Made by a program: the position numbers and the translations under genes
From: an uncultured Paracoccaceae bacterium
Lineage (GTDB): Bacteria; Pseudomonadota; Alphaproteobacteria; Rhodobacterales; Rhodobacteraceae
Length of the DNA stretch: 64,000 bases
Direction: 5' to 3'
Assembly (NCBI GenBank): GCA_947493745.1
Contig: CANLSM010000005.1
Coordinates: forward strand, 174,980 to 238,979
Notes under the pieces: generated by a model
Told to the model about the DNA's origin: nothing
What the model saw: only the letters and a program-made list of their open reading frames with translations
The model's database searches: none
In this document: positions 54,928 to 63,878 of the stretch, piece after piece
How positions within the stretch are numbered: the stretch's first letter is position 1
How the letters are laid out: each line of letters starts with the position of its first letter

Positions 54928-55875
54928 ATGCTTTCACGGATACGCGGTCTTGGCTCTACATCTCTTGTGATGCTTCTGGCGGCTTGCGGACTTGCCCGCT
55001 GTGCTCCGGATCCTCTGTCTCAGAGCGACTTCGACGCGCTCTATTCAGCGCCCCTGCCAGCGCCTGCGGATGCGCTTTCGGTCTTCCATGTCGGACATTC
55101 GCTGGTTGGGCGCGACATGCCCGCGATGCTGCAACAGCTTGCCGGTCAGGGGCACAGCCATGCGAGCCAGCTTGGCTGGGGAACCCCGCTGAAGGCCCAT
55201 TGGGAGCCGGATGAGACGGTCAATGGCCTGGAACTTGTCAACACAGCAACCGAGGCGCGGGAGGCGATTGCCAGCGGCAGTTCGGACGCGGTCGTGATCA
55301 CCGAGATGGTCGAGATCCGCGATGCGATCAAGTATTTCAACAGTGCCGAATATGTTGCGAACTGGGCGCGGCTTGCCTGGGAGGCGGACCCGCAGACCCG
55401 TGTCTACCTTTACGAAAGCTGGCACGAGATCACCGACCCCGAAGGTTGGCTCGAACGCCTTGACCGGGACCTCACCCTCTACTGGGAGGGTGAGTTGCTG
55501 CGGCGTGCGCTTGCCTCTGACGATATGGAAAAACCGATCTATGTGATCCCGGCCGGGCAGGTCTTTGGTCGGTTTGTCGGCGAGATCGAAGCCCGGGGCG
55601 GGGTTGGTGACATGACCCGTCGCGAGGACCTTTTCGCGCTCAACAACGAGGGCGCGCAGGACCCGATCCATTTCAATGATATCGGCGCCTATCTGGTGGC
55701 GCTGACACATTATGCGGTGCTCTATCAGCGCAACCCGGTCGGCTTGCCGCATGAACTGACGAAGGCCGATGGCACACCTGCGAAGACGCCGGGGCCTGAA
55801 GCCGCCCGCCTGATGCAGGAGATCGTCTGGGAGGTTGTGACAGGCTACCCCAAGACAGGGGTCCCGCAGCGCTGA
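54928..55875 (+). CDS. SGNH-hydrolase-like lipoprotein
   Basis: The product is 315 residues from ATG 54928; a GTG at 54901 would add nine residues. TSLVMLLAACGLARCAP has a lipobox (LAAC). VFHVGHSLVGRDMPAMLQQLA near residue 45 stands for the GDS-like block with Ser in GHSL, and DPIHFNDIGAYLVALTHYAVL near 255 is the DxxH-like block with the catalytic His. Such proteins can be O-acetyl or other esterases acting on cell-surface glycans. Starts a plus-strand string with galE. Confidence 0.8.
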   Translation: MLSRIRGLGSTSLVMLLAACGLARCAPDPLSQSDFDALYSAPLPAPADALSVFHVGHSLVGRDMPAMLQQLAGQGHSHASQLGWGTPLKAHWEPDETVNGLELVNTATEAREAIASGSSDAVVITEMVEIRDAIKYFNSAEYVANWARLAWEADPQTRVYLYESWHEITDPEGWLERLDRDLTLYWEGELLRRALASDDMEKPIYVIPAGQVFGRFVGEIEARGGVGDMTRREDLFALNNEGAQDPIHFNDIGAYLVALTHYAVLYQRNPVGLPHELTKADGTPAKTPGPEAARLMQEIVWEVVTGYPKTGVPQR

Positions 55876-55980
55876 TCGTGTGACAATTGCCGCACTATCG
55901 CCCAACTGGCTGCTTCTAATGGAGGGGTTTCCGAAGTAACAGAAACGAGTGGTGTGGTTTGCCGAGTTGGGGTGGTTCAG

Positions 55981-56997
55981 GTGAGTAAGAAGGTTCTGTT
56001 GACCGGGGGTGCGGGGTTTATCGGCTCGCACACATATGTCGAACTCATCGCCGCTGGCTATGACGTTACCATTCTGGACAATTTCGAGAATGCCCGGCGC
56101 GACGTGCCGGACCGTCTGGCGCAAATCACCCAGAAGACCACCAAGCTGATTGAATGCGATATCCGCGCAGAGGCGCATGTCGAGGCGGCCTTTCGAGGCC
56201 AGGGCTTCGATGCCGTCGTGCATTTCGCGGCACGCAAGAGCATAGCGGAGGGTGAGACCGATCCACTCGGCTATCACCAGACCAACTGCAATGGTCTGGT
56301 CAACATTGTCGCGGCCATGCAGACCCATGGCGTCAAGGCGATTGTCTTCTCGTCAAGTGCCGCGATTTACGGCAGCCCTGACCAGATGCCGATCGGGGAA
56401 GACACGCCGCCTGCGCCGCAGAACGCCTATGCCTGGACCAAGCTCTTCGGAGAGGAGTTTCTGGACCGGATGCGGCGGGCCGATCCCGCGCTCAAGACCG
56501 GCATCCTGCGATACTTCAACCCGGTCGGCGCGCATGCCTCCGGCCTCATCGGAGAGGATCCGAGCCAGCCGCCCGCCAATCTCGTGCCGATCATCGCGCG
56601 GGTGGCCAGCGGTGACCTTGCGGAGCTGACAGTTCTCGGTGATGACTATCCGACACCTGACGGGACCGGCGTTCGCGACTACATTCACATTGGCGATCTG
56701 GCGCGGGGCCATGTGCTGTCGCTGGATGCGCTTCTGGGGCAGGGGCGGAGCCATCTCGTCAACCTGGGTACGGGGCGCGGGTATAGCGTCATGGAGGTGC
56801 TGCGCAGCTATGCCGAGGTGTCGGGCCGCGCGATCCCCCACAGGATCGTTCCGCGCCGGTCAGGTGATGCCGCGACATCCTTCGCCCAGACCAGACGTGC
56901 CCGAGAGATACTGGGCTTTGAGGCCGAGCATGATCTGAGATCGATGTGCGACAGCAACTGGCGGTTCATCTGCCAGCGCGACACGGTCACGGTCTAG
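55981..56997 (+). CDS. galE: UDP-glucose 4-epimerase
   Basis: The product is 338 residues. GGAGFIGS (9-16) binds NAD, SSSAAIYG (124-131) carries the catalytic Ser and Tyr150-x3-Lys154 (YAWTK) completes the short-chain dehydrogenase triad. Length equals the GalE norm. GTG 55981 is chosen since homology begins VSKKVLLTGG; the in-frame ATG at 55954 adds nine residues without family match. It supplies UDP-galactose or a related sugar for the polysaccharide. The next gene is 4 bp downstream. Confidence 0.93.
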   Translation: MSKKVLLTGGAGFIGSHTYVELIAAGYDVTILDNFENARRDVPDRLAQITQKTTKLIECDIRAEAHVEAAFRGQGFDAVVHFAARKSIAEGETDPLGYHQTNCNGLVNIVAAMQTHGVKAIVFSSSAAIYGSPDQMPIGEDTPPAPQNAYAWTKLFGEEFLDRMRRADPALKTGILRYFNPVGAHASGLIGEDPSQPPANLVPIIARVASGDLAELTVLGDDYPTPDGTGVRDYIHIGDLARGHVLSLDALLGQGRSHLVNLGTGRGYSVMEVLRSYAEVSGRAIPHRIVPRRSGDAATSFAQTRRAREILGFEAEHDLRSMCDSNWRFICQRDTVTV

Positions 56998-57001
56998 AGC
57001 C

Positions 57002-57889
57002 ATGCAACTCACGACAGCGGAAATTGATCGCATGCGGGGTATCCTCCGCGCTGCGGGGCCGGAAGGCGTTGCCGACCTGATGCGGTGTGTGCAGTTCTCG
57101 GAAAGACTGGACCACATCTCCGAAAAGACACGGAAAGCCGCCGAGACCCTTGGATGGTTGGAGCCGGGACGCCTTTCCTTCACGAAGCTCGGGGCGTTTG
57201 CCGTTGATTCCTGCCGCGAATATGTCTTCTGGCGGGAGCGGGACCGGAAGCTGCCCTTCGAGGGCGGCGCCGCGCATCTGATGCCGGACCATTTCCGCAA
57301 CAAGTCCGTGGTCGAGATCGGTTGCGGGATGGGGGCGAACCTGATGTCACTGGGCGGCGTCACGCCCGAGCTTCATGGGATCGAGCCCGTGCCTATCTAC
57401 GGCCAGATTGGCAGTGTTTTCAGAGAGCTAGAGGGGTTGCCGTCAATCGATATCCGCTCGGGCAGCAGCGAGGCGATCCCGTTTGAGGACGGTCGTTTCG
57501 ACGTTGTGCTCTGTGTCACCGCGCATCAGTATTTCAACATCTGCCCCGCGCTCGTCGAGATGCGACGGATCCTCAAGCCCGGAGGCGAGATGCTGATCAT
57601 CGGCGGAACGCTGGGGCCGTACATGCGGGGTGCGATCAAGCCTGTGCTGCGTGGATCGCCGAAGATGACGCGCGACTATGTGAAGACGACGGCCAACTCG
57701 CTCAGCTACATGATGTTCAAGCGGCGCATCCTGTTTCGGCGCAGCAACCGCTCAACCGCCAATCCGATCTATCCCGCCCGTCGCAGCATGTGCCGCTGGC
57801 TGACCGATGCGGGGTTTGAACTGCTGCCTCCCATGGTGCAGATACCACCGCTGACGGAGACCTGCTTCAGGGTGCGAAAACCGGCCTGA
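57002..57889 (+). CDS. SAM-dependent methyltransferase (class I)
   Basis: The product is 295 residues. SVVEIGCGMGANLMSLGG (about 100-117) is motif I, IPFEDGRFDVVLCVTAHQYF the motif II/III region and MRRILKPGGEMLIIGG motif IV. An N-terminal extension of about 90 helical residues precedes the core. It is 4 bp after galE and convergent with the next GT4 gene, fitting sugar or lipid methylation in the polysaccharide pathway. The substrate is unknown. Confidence 0.87.
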   Translation: MQLTTAEIDRMRGILRAAGPEGVADLMRCVQFSERLDHISEKTRKAAETLGWLEPGRLSFTKLGAFAVDSCREYVFWRERDRKLPFEGGAAHLMPDHFRNKSVVEIGCGMGANLMSLGGVTPELHGIEPVPIYGQIGSVFRELEGLPSIDIRSGSSEAIPFEDGRFDVVLCVTAHQYFNICPALVEMRRILKPGGEMLIIGGTLGPYMRGAIKPVLRGSPKMTRDYVKTTANSLSYMMFKRRILFRRSNRSTANPIYPARRSMCRWLTDAGFELLPPMVQIPPLTETCFRVRKPA

Positions 57890-57894
57890 GGCCG

Positions 57895-59085
57895 CTATCT
57901 TGCGAGCACCTTGTCCAGGAAACCCACCATATCCTGCGCAATGCGCTCGGGATCGCAGCGCTTCGCGAGATCGGCGCGGGCGGCCGTGCCAAGACGGGCC
58001 GCAAGGTTGGGGTCACTGATCAGCCGCGCAAGGGCTTCTGCCAGTGCGGCCGGGTTCTCTGAAGGGACCAGAAGCCCGGTCTCGCCATCGCTCAGCACCT
58101 CCGCGGGACCCCCGACAGCGGTGGAGACCGTGGCCATGCCGGTGGCCAGCGCCTCCAGCAAGGTGTAATTCAGGTTCTCATAGCGCGATGCGATGACCGC
58201 GATTGAGTGTTGCGGCCGCATCCTGTCGATATCGGTCTTGGAACACTCTCCACGATAGTCAATGCGGCTGCGCACGGCCTCGGGCAGGGCGGTCAGGGCT
58301 GTGCTCAGATGCTCGGTTGATCCATCAGGACCTGCAACGCCCTTGTCGGGCCCGATAAAAGTCAGCCGCCCGTCCGCGCCGCCCTCGATCAGCAGCCGGA
58401 ACGCCTCCAGAAGTACATCGCCGCCCTTGTGCCTGTCATAGCGCCCGACAAAGAGAAGCGTCTTGCGGGCAATCTCGCTCAGACCGGCATGATCCACCGG
58501 GTCGAGAACCGGCATCGGGTTGGGGATCATTGCCTGCGGTGTGGGTGGCAGATCATGGGCCTTTTGCGTCGAGACAAGCACATCACTCGACGGCGCGGTG
58601 ATCCCGGCACAGACCTGGAAAGCATGCGCCTCGCGCGCCTCGCGCTTCTGGTCCGAGATCGTGGTGCCGAAGGATTGCAGGCCCTTGTGGATGAACCACG
58701 GCCCGTGCAGCGTTACAACAATGGGGATCGGAACCATTTCCTGCACCATTCCGGCCCAGCCTTCGGTCTCTTCCATCACCAGTATCTCGATGTTGCGGGC
58801 CTTGATGGCCTGATGCACCGCTGCCGAAATCCGGTGCGCAATGCTGGCATGAAGCGCTGTTTCGGGATCAATCCGTGCCTTCAGGCGGTCCAGCAGGGAC
58901 CCCCGAGCGGGCGCGGGCACCGCAATGACGGATGGATCGTCCACAGGTACATCAATCGTCATCGCAATGATCGTGACCTCATGGCCTGCGGCCCGAAGCC
59001 CTTGCGCCAGATAGGCGACGGCCGTGGTGATCCCGTTGGCGGTCAGGGTTCCGGGCCAGGACGGCGTGACAAGACCGATACGCAT
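57895..59085 (-). CDS. Family 4 glycosyltransferase
   Basis: The product is 396 residues with two Rossmann-like halves. IGLVTPSWPGTLTANGITTAVAYL is the N-terminal sugar-acceptor side; KTLLFVGRYDRHKGGDVLLEAFRLL and SIAVIASRYENLNYTLLEALATGMATVST (E-x7-E donor site) are GT4 hallmarks. With the flippase upstream on the same strand (24 bp) it forms a two-gene unit. Confidence 0.92.
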   Translation of the reverse strand: MRIGLVTPSWPGTLTANGITTAVAYLAQGLRAAGHEVTIIAMTIDVPVDDPSVIAVPAPARGSLLDRLKARIDPETALHASIAHRISAAVHQAIKARNIEILVMEETEGWAGMVQEMVPIPIVVTLHGPWFIHKGLQSFGTTISDQKREAREAHAFQVCAGITAPSSDVLVSTQKAHDLPPTPQAMIPNPMPVLDPVDHAGLSEIARKTLLFVGRYDRHKGGDVLLEAFRLLIEGGADGRLTFIGPDKGVAGPDGSTEHLSTALTALPEAVRSRIDYRGECSKTDIDRMRPQHSIAVIASRYENLNYTLLEALATGMATVSTAVGGPAEVLSDGETGLLVPSENPAALAEALARLISDPNLAARLGTAARADLAKRCDPERIAQDMVGFLDKVLAR

Positions 59086-59109
59086 TTCTCAACTCTCCAT
59101 CAGGACCGC

Positions 59110-60504
59110 TTATTGCGCGATCATCGTCCAAAGCCTGTCTATTCCCAGACCCAGCGCTGCTCCCAAAACCACAAACGGAAGGAACCGAACCTCGCGCAGA
59201 AGACTAACCCAGGCTTCTTTCCTTCCCAAGTTCAGCAGCAGGATCGTTTCCGGAATGCGGTGAAGGGCCACAACGAAGAGTGCCGCAACCGGGGATTCAA
59301 AGACCAGAATGGCAACACAAAGTCCGGTCCAGATCGACGCTGCCCGCACCAGACTGAGCATCGTCATGGTCTTGAAGCGGCGCTGCGCGCTGAAGGCCTC
59401 GCGCAGGAGCCCCGGTCCGATCAGGATCAGCCCTATCGAGAGGATCTGAATGATCTCGGTCACATCCGTATAGCGGTCATCATAGATCGTATCGACGATC
59501 AGGGGCGCCAGGGCCAGCAGCATACCCGCTCCGAACATCGCGACGAAGTCGAACACGATCCGGTAGCGGTAGTAGCGTCGGCGCAGGTCGGCGGCATCTG
59601 CGGTTCTGTGAAACTCGGTGAAGACCTGCAGACCCATCTGGGCATGCATCGAGTTCAGAAATGCCTCGACCATGTCCACGATCTGCCGACCGATATAGTA
59701 GAAACCGAAGGTCGTTGACGACATGGCAAAGCCGAGCAGCAGGCGGTCGGCCATGTTGATCACAGCCGTCAGGCCGGAATGGCCCATGATCCACTTGCCC
59801 CGGTCGAGGATGATCTTCACATGGTCGCGCTGCCAGTTGAGTCGCATCGACGGGCCGGAGAACACCCGGAAGCTCATCGTGATCTCGATAAAGGCGCGCA
59901 CGACCTGACCCAGAACCAGCGCCCAGATGCTTTGCAGCCAGAGGGCCAGCCCAACGGTCGCGATCATGGTCAGAAAGGCTGACAGCAGGTTGCATTGCGT
60001 CACCAGCTTGAAGCGCATGTCCTTTTCGTAGACGAACTTGGAAGGCGAGGCGAAACCGTTGAGAAAGGCAACCGCGCCAAGTCCGAAGATGGCATAGGGC
60101 AGGGCGGGGGCGACATAGCCGCTCTCGGGCGGGAAAATCTCCGCCGACTGTCCCCACGCGACGGCCAGTGCGATCGGGCCCGAGATACTGGCGATCAGCA
60201 GGCCCCTCAGGATCTGTGCGGTCCAGCAGGATCTGAGAAAGGCGTCGTCAATCTCGTCCTCCTTGGTCAGGATGAGCGAGCGCACTCCGATGTCCGAGAA
60301 CATCTCCAGAATCACGATAAACGAGATCACGATCGCAAAGACGCCGAATGTATCGGGCGTCAGGATCCGCGTCAGGATGATTGTGGAGGCCAGACGCAGG
60401 ATGATCTGACCGGCAAAGACCGTCGATGACAGCATGGCCGAGATCAGGACCTTGTATTTAAGGCTGTCCTTGTTCTGAAATGTGTCGCGCAGCCGACCGA
60501 TCAT
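59110..60504 (-). CDS. Wzx-like polysaccharide flippase
   Basis: The product is 464 residues with about 12 hydrophobic helices. LASTIILTRILTPDTFGVFAIVISFIVIL is the usual start of the MATE/MVF superfamily flippases of the RfbX/Wzx and lipopolysaccharide-biosynthesis type, and GHSGLTAVINMADRLLLGFAMSSTTFGFYYIG matches the middle of such proteins. It flips undecaprenyl-linked oligosaccharide across the inner membrane. Confidence 0.9.
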   Translation of the reverse strand: MIGRLRDTFQNKDSLKYKVLISAMLSSTVFAGQIILRLASTIILTRILTPDTFGVFAIVISFIVILEMFSDIGVRSLILTKEDEIDDAFLRSCWTAQILRGLLIASISGPIALAVAWGQSAEIFPPESGYVAPALPYAIFGLGAVAFLNGFASPSKFVYEKDMRFKLVTQCNLLSAFLTMIATVGLALWLQSIWALVLGQVVRAFIEITMSFRVFSGPSMRLNWQRDHVKIILDRGKWIMGHSGLTAVINMADRLLLGFAMSSTTFGFYYIGRQIVDMVEAFLNSMHAQMGLQVFTEFHRTADAADLRRRYYRYRIVFDFVAMFGAGMLLALAPLIVDTIYDDRYTDVTEIIQILSIGLILIGPGLLREAFSAQRRFKTMTMLSLVRAASIWTGLCVAILVFESPVAALFVVALHRIPETILLLNLGRKEAWVSLLREVRFLPFVVLGAALGLGIDRLWTMIAQ

Positions 60505-60806
60505 TGGAGATATTCCCGGCGCTCAGGGCAAACGTCTGTCCGTGATGGGAAAAGAAATGTGCTCATTACGGTCCGAACATAGGAGTTGGTGCTGCTTTAG
60601 GCGGCCCGGAGGGCCAGATTATGGCCGCAAAGCCATCTGACAACGCCGCACATTAGCTCGACATGGACAGAGACTGAACTTCGAAATATGACAAGCCTCA
60701 TGTTTTGTGTCCCGTCTGTGTTCTTTGTCATCTTTCATGGTCGCCGGTCTGATAAATTGGGACCTTCGCGAAACGATCTCGCCTCAGACCTCCGGAGCAA
60801 TCGGTC
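60505..60806. other. 302-bp divergent gap
   Basis: This gap lies between the divergent flippase and GT4 genes. No gene, clear promoter pair or repeat was seen; GC-rich short palindromes (GGCGGCCCGGAGGGCC near 60600) have no obvious role. Confidence 0.4.
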
Positions 60807-62024
60807 ATGACCGCCCACGACCTGCATGTGGCCTATCTGGTCAACCAGTATCCAAAGGTCAGCCACACGTTCATCCGCCGCGAAATCCTGGCGCTGGAGC
60901 GTCTGGGGGTGAGCGTCAGCCGGTTTGCGCTGCGTGGCTGGGACGCGGACGTTGTCGATCCACAGGACATCGAGGAACGCGCGAGGACCCGGTACACATT
61001 GCAGACAGGGCTCCCCGGTTTGCTGGGTGGCGCGATCCGGCATGCATTCCGACATCCCCGCCCCGCATGGACAGCGTTCAAAGCGGCTCTGTCGATGTCG
61101 CGCAAGTCCACGCGCCCATGGCCTTATCATCTGATCTATCTTGCCCATGCCATGCGCATTCATCGCTGGCTGGAAGGGTCGGGGGTCACGCATCTGCATG
61201 CCCATTTCGGGACCAATCCGGCCGAGATCGCGCACCTGCTGCGGCTGCTTGGCGGGCCTTCCTACAGTTTCACGATCCACGGGATGGACGAGGCCGACAA
61301 CGCCCCCCGCCTCAACTTCGATCGCAAGGTCGATGGCGCGAAGTTCGTTGCCTGCATCAGCGCCTTCACCCGCGCGCAACTGCTGCGCCACCTTACCCCG
61401 GACGACTGGGAGAAAGTGAAAGTGGTCCATTGCGGCCTGCCCAAACGTGCCTTTGCCGAACACGAGACTGCGCTGCCAGCAACGCCCAACTTCCTGTGCA
61501 TTGGTCGTCTGAGCGGTGAAAAGGGCCATCTGATCCTGCTCGACGCCTTTGCAGATGTCTTGAAGCAGAAACCTGATGCGCGCTTGACGCTGGCCGGCGA
61601 TGGTGACCTGCGGGATGTGATCGAGACGCGGATCGCCCGACTGGGAATCGTGGATGCCGTGCGGATCACGGGCTGGATCACGTCAGAGCAGGTGCGCGAC
61701 GAGATCCTGAACTGTCATGTTCTGGTCCAGCCCAGCTTCATCGAAGGTCTGCCGGTGGTAATCATGGAGGCGATGGCCCTGCGCCGACCGGTGATCTCGA
61801 CCTATATCGCGGGCATCCCCGAGCTTGTCCGTCCCGGAGAAACCGGCTGGCTGGTTCCGGCAGGTGCAATCGGAGATCTCTCGGACGCAATGCAGTCCAG
61901 CCTCGATGCCTCGGAAGAGGACCTGCAACAGATGGGCAGGTTGGGGGGCAAACGCGCCTTGGCACGTCATTCCATCGACACAGAGGCGGCCAAACTGGCG
62001 GCGCTTTTCGCGGGGCAGGTCTAG
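60807..62024 (+). CDS. Family 4 glycosyltransferase (colanic-acid type)
   Basis: The product is 405 residues. VAYLVNQYPKVSHTFIRREILALE is the start seen in colanic-acid/amylovoran-type enzymes (WcaL/AmsK-like). HLHAHFGTNPAEIA, NFLCIGRLSGEKGHLILLDAFA and VLVQPSFIEGLPVVIMEAMALRRPVIST (E-x7-E) complete the GT4 domain. It heads a three-gene plus-strand unit; the deacetylase gene starts one base after its stop. Confidence 0.93.
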   Translation: MTAHDLHVAYLVNQYPKVSHTFIRREILALERLGVSVSRFALRGWDADVVDPQDIEERARTRYTLQTGLPGLLGGAIRHAFRHPRPAWTAFKAALSMSRKSTRPWPYHLIYLAHAMRIHRWLEGSGVTHLHAHFGTNPAEIAHLLRLLGGPSYSFTIHGMDEADNAPRLNFDRKVDGAKFVACISAFTRAQLLRHLTPDDWEKVKVVHCGLPKRAFAEHETALPATPNFLCIGRLSGEKGHLILLDAFADVLKQKPDARLTLAGDGDLRDVIETRIARLGIVDAVRITGWITSEQVRDEILNCHVLVQPSFIEGLPVVIMEAMALRRPVISTYIAGIPELVRPGETGWLVPAGAIGDLSDAMQSSLDASEEDLQQMGRLGGKRALARHSIDTEAAKLAALFAGQV

Positions 62025-62025
62025 C

Positions 62026-62997
62026 ATGCTCAAGCGCCGGATACGCGGTCTGCTGGGCTCGCGCCATATCTACCCTGTGCTCCGCCGTCGGGCTTTGCGG
62101 GCCGATCCCGTCACGATCCTTTGCTACCATACGCTTGGCCCCGATCGGGAAACGATGGACGCCTGGACCGTTCTGAGGGCGGGTGATTTTCAGGCGCATA
62201 TCTCGGTTCTGCAGGAGCATTATGAGATCGTGAGCCTTGACGAGGCGCTGGAACCTGCCGCTCCCGACAGCCGTCCTCGTGCGGTTCTGACCTTTGATGA
62301 CGGCGATGTCGGGCTTTTCAACCACCTGTTGCCGATGCTGGAAGGGTGCTCTCTTCCTGTGACGATCTATATCGCGACGGGGCAGATCGAGGTCGGGCGG
62401 CCGTACTGGTTCGACAGGGTGATGAATGCTCTGCAAGGCCCCGGTCCCTTCGATATCGATCTTCGGGAGGCCGGGTTGCAGACATGGACCATCGGGCTGG
62501 ACACCGGTCCTGCCCGCTGGGCGACTATCTCGGATATTCTGGAGACGCTGAAACGCCTGCCGCCGGAGCGGCGCGAAGTGCTTGCCGACGACCTCATTGC
62601 CCGGGCACCATCGGCCAGCGGCATGACGCCACTTGCGCCGATGTCGCTCGACCAGCTCAAGACGCTCGCCGCCAATCCCAATGTGACGATTGGGGCGCAT
62701 TCGCATTGCCACAACCTGCTGGATCAGATCCCTCTCGACGCCGCGACGGAAAGCGTCAGGCGCTCGCGCGATCTTTTGCAGGACTGGACCGGACAGCCCG
62801 TTCTTCATTTCGCCTATCCCAACGGAAATCAAAGCGCACCTTTGCGCCAGGCGCTTGGCAGGCTCGGGTTTGCGTCCGCCGCCGTGCTTGACAACCGGCT
62901 CTCCGAGCCCGGGCAGGATCGCCACGAACTCTCGCGCCTTGCGATCGGTCGTTATGATGACGCTCCCCGGTTCCAATTGCGACTGGTGGGCCTGTGA
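62026..62997 (+). CDS. Polysaccharide deacetylase (NodB-homology)
   Basis: The product is 323 residues from ATG 62026. LCYHTLG then AVLTFDDGD (the NodB Asp-Asp motif) and IGAHSHCHNLLDQI (the His-rich metal site H-x3-H) followed by FAYPNGN define carbohydrate esterase family 4. The second Asp is replaced in part by the run TFDDGDVG, normal for the family. No signal peptide, so it probably acts on cytoplasmic or lipid-linked precursors or is membrane-associated. Removes acetyl groups from amino sugars. Overlaps the next start as GTGA. Confidence 0.9.
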   Translation: MLKRRIRGLLGSRHIYPVLRRRALRADPVTILCYHTLGPDRETMDAWTVLRAGDFQAHISVLQEHYEIVSLDEALEPAAPDSRPRAVLTFDDGDVGLFNHLLPMLEGCSLPVTIYIATGQIEVGRPYWFDRVMNALQGPGPFDIDLREAGLQTWTIGLDTGPARWATISDILETLKRLPPERREVLADDLIARAPSASGMTPLAPMSLDQLKTLAANPNVTIGAHSHCHNLLDQIPLDAATESVRRSRDLLQDWTGQPVLHFAYPNGNQSAPLRQALGRLGFASAAVLDNRLSEPGQDRHELSRLAIGRYDDAPRFQLRLVGL

Positions 62998-63818
62998 TCA
63001 GCGTCATTATCCCCGCGAATAATGAGGCAGCCTACATTGGCCCGTGCCTTGATGCCTTGCTCGCGCAAAGCACTGATCGCGAGGTCGAGATCATCGTGGC
63101 GGCCAATGCCTGTGCCGATGAGACGGTTGCCCTCAGCCGGGCCTATGTTGATCGGGCGCGGGCACGAGGCTGGTACATGCAGGTGCTGGATCTTCCTCAG
63201 GGCGGGAAGCCGAATGCGCTGAACCGGGGTGACGATGCGGCGTCGGGTGACATGCGCGTCTATCTCGATGCGGATGTGGTGATGGAGCCGGACCTGCTGG
63301 CGCAACTGGCCGAAGCGCTGGACCGGCCCGGCCCGGTCTATGCCAGCGGTCGTTTGCTTGTAGCCCCGGCGCGAAGCTGGGTGACCCGAGCCTATGCGCG
63401 CATCTGGACCCGCGTTCCTTTCATGACGGATTGTGTTCCCGGGGCCGGCCTCTTTGCGGTGAACAGGAAGGGGCGCGCCCGCTGGGGTGAGTTTCCACAG
63501 ATCATTTCGGATGATACCTTCGTGCGTCTGAACTTCACGCCTGCCGAACGTATCGGCGTCGAGGCGGGTTATCTCTGGCCTATGGTCGAAGGGTTTGATG
63601 CTCTCGTGCGGGTCCGCCGCCGTCAGGACATCGGCGTGAGTGAGGTGGCGGAGCTCTACCCCGATCTCATGGGAAACGAGGACAAGCCGAAATTCGGTCT
63701 GGCAAGAGCGCTGAACCTCGCGCTGTGCGATCCCGTCGGGTTCATGATCTATGTCGGTGTCGCCTTGGCGGTGCGTCGCTCTCGAGGGAAGACCGGCGAC
63801 TGGAGCAGAGGTCGCTGA
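62994..63818 (+). CDS. Family 2 glycosyltransferase
   Basis: The product is 274 residues. ISVIIPANNEAAYIGPCLDALLAQ, ALNRGDDAASGDMRVYLDADVVME (DxD) and PGAGLFAVNRKGRARWGEFPQIISDDTFVRL (acceptor-side ED/QxxRW-like region) show a GT-A enzyme. GTG 62994 overlaps the deacetylase stop, which fixes the start. No C-terminal helices of the membrane type except one weak hydrophobic segment. Last gene of this unit; a bidirectional hairpin follows. Confidence 0.9.
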   Translation: MISVIIPANNEAAYIGPCLDALLAQSTDREVEIIVAANACADETVALSRAYVDRARARGWYMQVLDLPQGGKPNALNRGDDAASGDMRVYLDADVVMEPDLLAQLAEALDRPGPVYASGRLLVAPARSWVTRAYARIWTRVPFMTDCVPGAGLFAVNRKGRARWGEFPQIISDDTFVRLNFTPAERIGVEAGYLWPMVEGFDALVRVRRRQDIGVSEVAELYPDLMGNEDKPKFGLARALNLALCDPVGFMIYVGVALAVRRSRGKTGDWSRGR

Positions 63819-63822
63819 GGTC

Positions 63823-63850
63823 AAAAAAAGGGGCGCCACCGGTGCCCCTT
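63823..63850 (-). terminator. Terminator of the minus-strand gene entering from the right
   Basis: AAGGGGCGCC and GGTGCCCCTT form a 10-bp stem with one G-T pair and a 3-nt loop. On the minus strand it is followed by seven T residues (AAAAAAA at 63823-63829), a standard rho-independent terminator; on plus it has no T-run but could still stop the GT2 transcript. Confidence 0.85.
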
Positions 63851-63878
63851 CTTGTCAGATCACATGAAACCCTGCCGA

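Noticed and set aside
57880..57894. CGGCCTGAGGCCG as a terminator between methyltransferase and GT4 genes
   Set aside because: The stem is only about 5-6 bp with a 2-3 nt loop and no T-run on either strand.
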